A stretch of DNA of 64,000 nt from Agromyces ramosus (lineage in GTDB: Bacteria; Actinomycetota; Actinomycetes; Actinomycetales; Microbacteriaceae): contig NZ_JAUSYY010000001.1 of the NCBI RefSeq assembly GCF_030817175.1, positions 3,948,903 to 4,012,902 of the forward strand. The letters run 5' to 3'. Each line of letters starts with the position of its first letter. Within the stretch, counting starts at the first letter, position 1. Made by a program: the position numbers and the translations under genes. Of this stretch, positions 55,047 to 64,000 are shown in pieces. A model generated the notes under the pieces. The model did no database searches, was not told where the DNA came from, and saw nothing but the letters and a program-made list of their open reading frames with translations.

Positions 55047-55835
55047 TCAGGCGCCGACGTGCTTCTTGAACCGCACGATGCTCGAGAACTCGTCGATGTC
55101 GAGACTCGCGCCGCCGACGAGCGCGCCGTCGACATTCGGTTCCCGGAGGAACGACGCGATGTTCGCTGCCTTGACCGATCCGCCGTAGAGCACCCGGGTG
55201 GCTTCGGCCACGTCATCGCCGAGCAGTTCGGCGATGACCGAACGCAACGCGGCGGCAACTTGCTCGGCCTGCGCCGGCGTCGCCGCCTGGCCCGACCCGA
55301 TGGCCCACACCGGCTCGTACGCGACGACGATGCCCCTCGAACCGTCGACACCGTCGAGCGCGGCCCGGAGCTGAGCGACGGGCACGGCGCTCGGACCGTG
55401 CGCCTCGAGGTCGTCGGCGGTCTCGCCGACGCAGACCACCGGCACGATGCCGTGGCGATGCGCCGCCTTGACCTTGGCGTTGACCTCGGTGTCGGACTCG
55501 CCGTGCAGCGTGCGACGTTCGGAGTGTCCGATGATCGCGTACCGGCAGTCGAGCTTCGCGAGGAACGCACCGGAGATCTCGCCCGTGAACGCGCCGGAGT
55601 CGTGCGCAGAGACGTCTTGGGCTCCGTAGCCGATCGGCAGGGAGTCGGCCGACACGAGCGTCTGCACCGAGCGGAGGTCGGTGAACGGCGGGAACACCGC
55701 GACCTCGGCCTCGGCGAAGTCGTGCTTCGCGTCGGCGAGGCTCCAGGCCAGCTTCTGCACGAATGCGATCGCCTGCAGGTGGTCGAGGTTCATCTTCCAG
55801 TTGCCTGCGATGAACGGGGTGCGCTTCACTGCCAT
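55047..55835 (-). CDS. tpiA: Triosephosphate isomerase
   Basis: 262-aa TIM barrel enzyme interconverting dihydroxyacetone phosphate and glyceraldehyde 3-phosphate. The N-terminal GNWKMN (about 11-16) supplies Asn and Lys, the catalytic His is in IIGHSERR, the catalytic Glu in [16 protein letters not shown], and [10 protein letters not shown] binds phosphate. It overlaps the end of pgk by 10 bases, so it is translationally coupled. Conserved gapA-pgk-tpiA-secG order. Confidence 0.98.
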   Translation of the reverse strand: MAVKRTPFIAGNWKMNLDHLQAIAFVQKLAWSLADAKHDFAEAEVAVFPPFTDLRSVQTLVSADSLPIGYGAQDVSAHDSGAFTGEISGAFLAKLDCRYAIIGHSERRTLHGESDTEVNAKVKAAHRHGIVPVVCVGETADDLEAHGPSAVPVAQLRAALDGVDGSRGIVVAYEPVWAIGSGQAATPAQAEQVAAALRSVIAELLGDDVAEATRVLYGGSVKAANIASFLREPNVDGALVGGASLDIDEFSSIVRFKKHVGA

Positions 55836-57040
55836 CCGAGGACCTCCAGTCCGGGGAGCTTCTTGCCCTCGAGGAACTCGAGGCTCGCGCCGCCGCCCGT
55901 CGAGATGTGACCGAATCGGTCGTCTGGGAATCCGAGCTGGCGAACCGCAGCGGCGGAGTCGCCGCCGCCGACGACGCTCAGGCCCTCGACCTCGGTGAGC
56001 GCCTCGGCGACCGCGAGGGTGCCGGCGGCGAACGGGGCGAGTTCGAACACGCCCATGGGGCCATTCCAGAACACCGTGCGCGACTCGCGAACACGGCGTG
56101 CGAACTCGGCTGCGGTCTCGGGTCCGATGTCGAGGCCGAGGCCGGATGCCCCGAAGGGCGTCTCCTCGATCGAGTCGGCGGCCGTCACGACGTGCTCGGC
56201 GTCGGCTGAGAACGACGCGGCCACGACGACGTCGGTCGGAAGCACGATCTCGACGCCGCGCTCGGCGGCCTCGTCGAGGTATCCGCGCACCGTCTCGATC
56301 TGGTCCGCCTCGAGCAGGCTCGAGCCGACCTTGTGGCCCTGTGCCGCGAGGAAGGTGAAGAGCATGCCGCCGCCGATGAGGAGCGAGTCGACACGAGGCA
56401 GCAGGTGCGCGATGACGCCGAGCTTGTCGGAGACCTTCGACCCGCCGAGCACCACCGCGTAGGGCCGCTCGGGTGTCTCGGTCAGGCGGTCGAGCACTTC
56501 GAGCTCAGCGGCGATGAGGACGCCTGCGGCGCTCGGGCGCAGCTGTTCGAGCTCATAGACGCTCGCCTGCTTGCGGTGCACGACGCCGAAGCCGTCGGAG
56601 ACGACCGCGTCTGCGAATTCGGCGAGCTCGCCGGCGAACGCCGTGCGCTCGGCCTCGTTCTTCGAGGTCTCGCCCGGGTTGAACCGGAGGTTCTCGAGGA
56701 CGAGCACCTCGCCGTCGCCGAGGGCTCCGACCTTCGCCGCGGCATCGGGACCCACCGTGTCGGTGGCGAATGCGACGGGAGCGTCGATGAGCTCGCCGAG
56801 GCGTGCCGCGACGGGGGCGAGGCTGTACTTCGGCTCGGGCGCGCCCTCGGGACGGCCGAGGTGGGAGACCACGATCACGCGGGCCCCTTGACGCACGAGT
56901 GCGTCGAGCGTGGGGACCGACGCCCGCACGCGGCCGTCGTCGGTGATGACCCCGTCCCGTAGGGGGACGTTCAGGTCGCACCGGACGACGACGCGCTTGC
57001 CGGCGAGCGGACCGAGGGAATCGATCGTTCGCAGGGTCAC
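55826..57040 (-). CDS. pgk: Phosphoglycerate kinase
   Basis: 404-aa two-domain kinase making ATP from 1,3-bisphosphoglycerate. [13 protein letters not shown] (about 16-28), the substrate-binding [17 protein letters not shown] and [12 protein letters not shown], and the nucleotide loop [11 protein letters not shown] near residue 365 are typical. GTG at 57040 gives the usual N-terminus VTLRTIDSL; 11 nt after the gapA stop. Normal length. Confidence 0.98.
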   Translation of the reverse strand: MTLRTIDSLGPLAGKRVVVRCDLNVPLRDGVITDDGRVRASVPTLDALVRQGARVIVVSHLGRPEGAPEPKYSLAPVAARLGELIDAPVAFATDTVGPDAAAKVGALGDGEVLVLENLRFNPGETSKNEAERTAFAGELAEFADAVVSDGFGVVHRKQASVYELEQLRPSAAGVLIAAELEVLDRLTETPERPYAVVLGGSKVSDKLGVIAHLLPRVDSLLIGGGMLFTFLAAQGHKVGSSLLEADQIETVRGYLDEAAERGVEIVLPTDVVVAASFSADAEHVVTAADSIEETPFGASGLGLDIGPETAAEFARRVRESRTVFWNGPMGVFELAPFAAGTLAVAEALTEVEGLSVVGGGDSAAAVRQLGFPDDRFGHISTGGGASLEFLEGKKLPGLEVLGWQ

Positions 57041-57051
57041 GTCAGCTCGGC

Positions 57052-58149
<1,098 letters not shown>

Positions 58150-58776
58150 CTATGACAGTAGCAGCAGCCCTGAGGTCTTCTCGCGTGCGGCCGTGAAGCG
58201 CTTCTGCACGTTGCCCCAATTCGCAATGTTCCAGAACGCCTTGACATAATCGGCGCGCACATTCTTGTAGTCGAGGTAGTAGGCGTGCTCCCACACGTCG
58301 AGCATGAGGAGCGGCACGATGCCTGCGGGCAGGTTGCCCTGCTGGTCGAAGAACTGGGCGATGATCAGGCGCTGGCCGATCGAATCCCAGGCCAGCACGG
58401 CCCATCCGGAGCCCTGCACGCCGAGTGCCGTGGCGGTGAAGTGCGCCTGGAACTTGTCGAAGGAGCCGAAGTGGTCGTCGATCGCCGAGGCCAGTTCGCC
58501 GGTCGGCTTGTCGCCGCCGTCGGGCGACAGGTTCGTCCAGAAGATCGAGTGGTTGACGTGGCCGCCGAGGTTGAACGCGAGGTCCTTCTCGAGCTTGTTG
58601 ACGTTGGCGAGGTTGCCGGAATCGCGGGCCTCGGCGAGCTGCGCGAGCGCGGTGTTCGCACCCGTGACGTAGGCCTGGTGATGCTTCGAGTGGTGCAGCT
58701 CCATGATGGTGCCGCTGATCGACGGCTCGAGCGCCGAGTAGTCGTACGGCAGGTCGGGGAGGGTGTAGTCAGCCAT
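58150..58776 (-). CDS. sodA: Superoxide dismutase (Fe/Mn type)
   Basis: 208-aa enzyme converting superoxide to oxygen and hydrogen peroxide. The four metal ligands are in [21 protein letters not shown] and [28 protein letters not shown] at the N-terminus is standard. Metal choice (Fe or Mn) is not certain; the active-site pattern with [11 protein letters not shown] occurs in both. Single-gene unit with its own downstream hairpin. Confidence 0.97.
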   Translation of the reverse strand: MADYTLPDLPYDYSALEPSISGTIMELHHSKHHQAYVTGANTALAQLAEARDSGNLANVNKLEKDLAFNLGGHVNHSIFWTNLSPDGGDKPTGELASAIDDHFGSFDKFQAHFTATALGVQGSGWAVLAWDSIGQRLIIAQFFDQQGNLPAGIVPLLMLDVWEHAYYLDYKNVRADYVKAFWNIANWGNVQKRFTAAREKTSGLLLLS

Positions 58777-58934
58777 TGCTTCTCCTTGTCAGATGCGCCG
58801 GGGCGTCCGGGTGTCTGCCCGGAGTTCCGCGGCTGCCGTTCGAGTCTATGCCCGGCGCGACATCGGTACGGCTGGCGGTCGCGGGGTTGACGCCGTGTGA
58901 CGGATGCTGCAACACGGAGGCCGCCTGCAGCGGC

Positions 58935-59927
58935 TCAGACGTCGTCGAGATCGGCCGGCAGGCTCGCCTCGGTGCCCGGAACGCCGAGGTCGCCGGCGCG
59001 CTTGTCGGCCATGGCGAGCAGGCGCCGAATTCGCCCGGCCACGGCGTCTTTCGTCATCGGCGGGTCGGCGTAGTGGCCGAGCTCATCGAGGCTCGCCTCA
59101 CGGTGCGCGAGGCGGAGTTGACCGGCGTACTTGAGGTGGTCGGGGATGTCGTCCCCGAGCAGCTCCATCGCGCGCTCGACGCGGGCGCACGCCGCGACCG
59201 CGGCCTGGGCGGAACGCCGGAGGTTCGCGTCGTCGAAGTTCACGAGGCGGTTCGCGGTCGCGCGCACCTCGCGCCGTTGCCGCAGCTCTTCCCAGTTGCG
59301 CACGGTGCCGGTCGCGCCCATCGCGGCCAGCATCGCGCTGATGGCCTCTCCGTCGCGGATCACGACGCGGTGCACGCCTCGCACCTCGCGGGCCTTCGCC
59401 GAGATGCCGAGCCTGCCAGCCGCGCCGACGAGCGCCATCGCGGTCTCGTTGCCGGGGCACGTGACCTCGAGGGCGGCCGATCGTCCGGGATCGGTGAGGC
59501 TCCCCTGCGCGAGGAACGCCCCCCGCCAGATGGCGGCCACCTCGTCGCGAGAGCCCGTGGTCAGCTTGTTGGGGAGGCCGCGCACCGGTCGTCGACGGGC
59601 GTCGAGGAGTCCGGTCTGCCGCGCGAGCGTCTCGCCGCCGTCGAGGATGCGCACGAGGTACTGGTTGGCGCGACGCGCCCCCGACGGGGAGACGACGGAG
59701 ACATCGGGTCGCACGCCGTAGATCTCACCGAGGTCGCGTGTCACGCGTCGTGCGATCGTCGGCGAGTCCACCTCAGCCTCTATGGCGATGCGATTGGAGA
59801 TGATATGGAGGCCGCCGGCGAATCGAAGCACGGAGGCGAGCTCGGCGATGCGCACACTCGTCTTCGAGACCTCGATCCGCGCCAGCTCTTCTTTCACGTC
59901 CGCGGTCAATGCCACCTCAAGTCCCAT
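58935..59927 (-). CDS. whiA: DNA-binding protein WhiA
   Basis: 330-aa WhiA; a LAGLIDADG-like N-terminal domain plus a C-terminal helix-turn-helix. In Streptomyces it controls sporulation genes; in non-sporulating bacteria it affects cell division. [12 protein letters not shown] starts the conserved part, [13 protein letters not shown] lies in the middle, and [27 protein letters not shown] is the DNA-binding end. ATG 59927 or a GTG at 59915 could be the start. It forms the classical uvrC-rapZ-whiA cluster, but the YvcK/CofD-like gene usually found between rapZ and whiA is missing. Confidence 0.95.
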   Translation of the reverse strand: MGLEVALTADVKEELARIEVSKTSVRIAELASVLRFAGGLHIISNRIAIEAEVDSPTIARRVTRDLGEIYGVRPDVSVVSPSGARRANQYLVRILDGGETLARQTGLLDARRRPVRGLPNKLTTGSRDEVAAIWRGAFLAQGSLTDPGRSAALEVTCPGNETAMALVGAAGRLGISAKAREVRGVHRVVIRDGEAISAMLAAMGATGTVRNWEELRQRREVRATANRLVNFDDANLRRSAQAAVAACARVERAMELLGDDIPDHLKYAGQLRLAHREASLDELGHYADPPMTKDAVAGRIRRLLAMADKRAGDLGVPGTEASLPADLDDV

Positions 59928-59954
59928 CTCTCATCATCATGTTGCGGTGCCGCG

Positions 59955-60827
59955 TCATTCGCGGCCGAGATCGCGGTGCTTCACGCTCACGACGACACCG
60001 GGCATGGCCGCGATGCGTTCGCCGAGCTCGCGGGCCATCGCGACCGAGCGGTGCTTGCCGCCGGTGCATCCGATCGCGATCGTCGCGTGCCGCTTGTTCT
60101 CGCGCTGGTAGCCGGCGAGCACCGGTTCGAGCGCTTTGGCGTAGGAGTCGATGAAGTCGCGCGCGCCGGGCTGGTCGAGCACGTACTCGGACACCGCGGC
60201 GTCCTCGCCGGTGAGGTGTCGCAGTTCGGGGATCCAGAAGGGGTTCGGCAGGAACCGCGTGTCGGCGACGAGGTCGGAGTCGGTCGGCAGGCCGTACTTG
60301 AAGCCGAAGCTCTGCAGCGTGACGCGGAGACCCGCGCGCCCGGCCTCGGCGAAGGTGTCGGTCACGAGGGTCGCGAGCTGGTGGATGTTGAGGTCGGACG
60401 TGTCGACGACGATGTCGCTCGCCTCGCGAAGCTCGGCGAGGCGGGTTCGCTCGGCGCCGATGCCGTCGAGGAGGGTGCCGTTGCCCTGCAGCGGATGGGG
60501 ACGGCGCACGGACTCGAAGCGGCGGACGAGCACCGCGTCGGTCGCATCGAGGAACACGACCCGCACGTTCACGCCCGTACGGAGCGCTTGGATGATGTCA
60601 CGGAGCTCGGAGAAGAAGTCGCGGCCTCGGATGTCGACGACCGCGGCGATGCGCGGCAGCGAGGCACCGGCACGCTCGACGAGTTCGACCAGCGGGCGGA
60701 GCATCTGCGGGGGCAGGTTGTCGACGACGTACCAGCCGAGGTCTTCGAGTGCGTTGCCGACGGTCGAGCGCCCTGCGCCGGACATGCCCGTCACGATGAG
60801 CATCTCCTGCTCGTCTTCAACCGTCAT
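59955..60827 (-). CDS. rapZ: RNase adapter / nucleotide-binding protein RapZ
   Basis: 290-aa P-loop protein. Walker A is [11 protein letters not shown] (about 13-23). The C-terminal domain has [26 protein letters not shown] and the phosphate-binding [12 protein letters not shown]. In E. coli RapZ guides RNase E to a small RNA controlling glucosamine-6-phosphate synthase; the role in actinobacteria is not established. ATG 60827 begins MTVEDEQEM, close to where homology starts. 27 nt before whiA. Confidence 0.95.
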   Translation of the reverse strand: MTVEDEQEMLIVTGMSGAGRSTVGNALEDLGWYVVDNLPPQMLRPLVELVERAGASLPRIAAVVDIRGRDFFSELRDIIQALRTGVNVRVVFLDATDAVLVRRFESVRRPHPLQGNGTLLDGIGAERTRLAELREASDIVVDTSDLNIHQLATLVTDTFAEAGRAGLRVTLQSFGFKYGLPTDSDLVADTRFLPNPFWIPELRHLTGEDAAVSEYVLDQPGARDFIDSYAKALEPVLAGYQRENKRHATIAIGCTGGKHRSVAMARELGERIAAMPGVVVSVKHRDLGRE

Positions 60828-60864
60828 CGTCTCGAAGCCCCCTTCCGCGTGCCGACACCCCAGC

Positions 60865-62796
60865 CTATCGGGGCGCCGGAGCACCATCGGCCCGGAGATG
60901 GCGATGCACCGTCGCTGCGAGCGTGGGTCCGACACCCTTGACCTCGGCGATGGCCGATTGATCGGCCTGCCGGAGCCTCGCAACCGAACCGAAGTGCTTC
61001 AGCAGCTCCTTCACGCGCGCCGGCCCCAGTCCGGGGATCTCCGACAGCACCGAGCCGATGTCGCGCTTGCGGCGCTGTCGCTGGTGGGTGATCGCGAAAC
61101 GGTGTGCCTCGTCGCGCACCCGCTGGAACAGGAACAGTGCATCGCTGTTGCGCGGGAGGATGACGGGGAAGTCGGCGTCAGGGGTCCAGATCTCTTCGAG
61201 CCGCTTCGCGATGCCGCAGAGGTAGATTCCCTCGACGCCCGACTCGGCGAGGGCGCGCGCAGCGGCCGCGACCTGCGGCTGCCCGCCGTCGACGACGAGG
61301 AGATTCGGACGATAGGCGAACTTCTTGCGCCGTTCGGATGCCGCGGCCTCGGCCAGGCTCAGCGCATCGGCGTCGGCGTCGGCATCGGCGCTGATGGGCA
61401 CCGGCGGCGCTTCGGGGCGCACGAGGTACGCGAGCCGTCGCGTGAGCACCTGGTGGATGGAGTCGGTGTCATCACTCGACTGCGGGATGGTGAACCGGCG
61501 GTACTCGTCTTTGCGGGGCAGTCCGTCTTCGAAGACGACCATCGAGGCGACGATGTTCGTGCCGCTCAGGTGTGAGACGTCGTAACACTCGATGCGCAGC
61601 GGGGCATCGGACATGCCGAGCGCCTCTTGGATGTCTTCGAGCGCACGCGAGCGGGTGGTGAAGTCGGCGCTGCGACGGGTCTTGTAGAGCATGAGGGACT
61701 GCTTCGCGTTCTGCGTCGCCGTCTCGAGCAGTGCCGCCTTGTCGCCCCGTTGGGCGGCCCGGAGCCGCACCTTGCGACCCGCGAGCGTGCCGAGCCAGGT
61801 CTCGAGTGCCGGGGCGTCGTCGGGCAGTTCGGGCACTACAACCTCTGCGGGCGGACGGATGTCGTCGAGGTACGCGTTCTGCACGACCGAGTCGACGAGT
61901 TCGCCGAGCGGCACGTCGAGTTCTTTGTCGACGGTCCAGGAGCGCACGCCGCGCACCCGGCCAGAGCGCACGATGAACAGTTGCACCGCAGCCGACAGTT
62001 CGTCGTGGTCGATGCCGAACACGTCGATGTCGACCGCGTCGCCGAGCACCACCGCGCTCTTCTCGAAGAAGGACTCGGCCGCCTGGATCTGGTCGCGCCG
62101 GCGCGCCGCGGTCTCGTAGTCCTGCACGACCGCTGCCGCCCGCATCTGCTGCGTCAGCTCGCCGATGATGCGGCGGTCCTGATTCTGCATGAAGGCGACG
62201 AACCGCTCGACGTTCTCTCGGTGCTCTTCGATCGTGACCTGCATCGAGCACGGACCGAAGCAGCGCCCGATCTGCCCCGCGAAGCAGGGCCGGCCACTCG
62301 CCATGGCGCGCTTGTAGTCGGAGTCCTTGCAGGTGCGGATCGGGAACAGCTTGAGCAGCACCTCGAGCGTCTCGTTGACCGCCCAGACCTTCGGATACGG
62401 ACCGAAGTACCGTGCACCGGGGATGCCGCGGCGACGCGACACCATCGCCCGAGGTGCCTCGTCGGCGAGCGTGACGACGAGGTAGGGGTAGGACTTGTCG
62501 TCTTTGAAGCGCACATTGAACGGCGGATGGAACTCGTTGATGAGGGTGATCTCGAGTTGCAGCGCCTCGACGTCGTTCGCGACGACGGTCCACTCGACGG
62601 ATGCCGCGGTGGTGACCATTCGGCGCGTGCGCTCGTGCAGGGTGCGGAGCGGCGCGAAGTAGTTCGAGAGCCGGGCGCGCAGGTTCTTCGCTTTGCCCAC
62701 GTAGAGCACGCGCCGATCGGCGTCTCGGAATCGGTAGACGCCCGGCGAGGTCGGGATCTCCCCCGCCTTGGGGCGATACGGGACAGTGTCGCTCAT
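60865..62796 (-). CDS. uvrC: Excinuclease ABC subunit C
   Basis: 643-aa endonuclease of nucleotide excision repair that cuts on both sides of a lesion. An N-terminal GIY-YIG domain (about 13-95, [20 protein letters not shown]), a UVR motif (about 200-235) that binds UvrB, an RNase H-like C-terminal nuclease domain with [12 protein letters not shown], and helix-hairpin-helix motifs at the end ([16 protein letters not shown]). Four cysteines in the region around 137-162 (CKDS, CFAG, CFGPC) match the cluster region of UvrC. 4 nt after uvrA. Confidence 0.97.
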   Translation of the reverse strand: MSDTVPYRPKAGEIPTSPGVYRFRDADRRVLYVGKAKNLRARLSNYFAPLRTLHERTRRMVTTAASVEWTVVANDVEALQLEITLINEFHPPFNVRFKDDKSYPYLVVTLADEAPRAMVSRRRGIPGARYFGPYPKVWAVNETLEVLLKLFPIRTCKDSDYKRAMASGRPCFAGQIGRCFGPCSMQVTIEEHRENVERFVAFMQNQDRRIIGELTQQMRAAAVVQDYETAARRRDQIQAAESFFEKSAVVLGDAVDIDVFGIDHDELSAAVQLFIVRSGRVRGVRSWTVDKELDVPLGELVDSVVQNAYLDDIRPPAEVVVPELPDDAPALETWLGTLAGRKVRLRAAQRGDKAALLETATQNAKQSLMLYKTRRSADFTTRSRALEDIQEALGMSDAPLRIECYDVSHLSGTNIVASMVVFEDGLPRKDEYRRFTIPQSSDDTDSIHQVLTRRLAYLVRPEAPPVPISADADADADALSLAEAAASERRKKFAYRPNLLVVDGGQPQVAAAARALAESGVEGIYLCGIAKRLEEIWTPDADFPVILPRNSDALFLFQRVRDEAHRFAITHQRQRRKRDIGSVLSEIPGLGPARVKELLKHFGSVARLRQADQSAIAEVKGVGPTLAATVHRHLRADGAPAPR

Positions 62797-62800
62797 CGAT

Positions 62801-64000
<1,200 letters not shown>

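Overview
The window is high-GC actinobacterial chromosome. Gene content and protein style point to the family Microbacteriaceae (something like Agromyces or Microbacterium); this placement is an inference. Signs are WhiA, RbpA, OpcA, the tkt-tal-pgi-zwf-opcA-pgl order, a translational-type T-box in front of ileS, many GTG starts and many ATGA overlaps. Both ends cut genes: a 2-oxoacid dehydrogenase E1 alpha on the left and uvrA on the right.

Layout. 1-2869 (+): E1 alpha/E1 beta/E2 of a 2-oxoacid dehydrogenase. 2905-4016 (-): a small membrane protein and a glutathione peroxidase. 4068-13881 reads as an accessory block beside a tRNA-Ala gene. It holds a damaged ferredoxin, a LacI repressor with a convergent secreted glycoside hydrolase sharing a palindromic operator, a coupled SDR-SDR-LtrA operon with a divergent AraC regulator, and two decayed genes (LRV repeat and NERD). 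13882-20889 (-): tRNA-Ala, rsfS, a Pro/Ala-rich membrane protein, nadD, a 73-aa membrane protein, proA, proB, obgE, rpmA and rplU. 21143-24875: DUF4031, RNase E/G and a VKOR protein. 24948-30706 (-): ndk, DUF4233, folC and ileS with its T-box. 30753-36003: a GntR regulator, an MHS transporter, valS (with an apparent frameshift), a GNAT protein and a 74-aa protein. 36015-38939: a methyltransferase and an M3 peptidase. 39003-43084 (-): sufB, sufD, a Rieske protein, sufC and sufT. 43333-45828: ctaA, a hexapeptide protein and ctaB. 46150-54268 (+): tkt, tal, pgi, zwf, opcA and pgl. 54327-58776 (-): sodA, gapA, pgk, tpiA, secG and rbpA. 58935-64000 (-): uvrA, uvrC, rapZ and whiA.

Working together. 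The right half is central carbon metabolism: a pentose phosphate operon faces a glycolytic operon across one bidirectional terminator. The suf operon builds iron-sulfur clusters, and ctaA/ctaB make heme A for the terminal oxidase. The ileS T-box ties that synthetase to tRNA-Ile charging.

The most interesting signals are: (i) the octamer CGGATGCC/GGCATCCG, seen at least 42 times, in all reading frames and on both strands, but absent from 3713 to 16921; (ii) three copies of a near-perfect LacI operator tying the regulator to the glycoside hydrolase; (iii) a LamG-like domain apparently nested inside the ricin-type lectin of that hydrolase; (iv) a one-base frameshift in valS that opens a reading frame into the neighbouring acetyltransferase. 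I found no CRISPR array, transposase or phage module.
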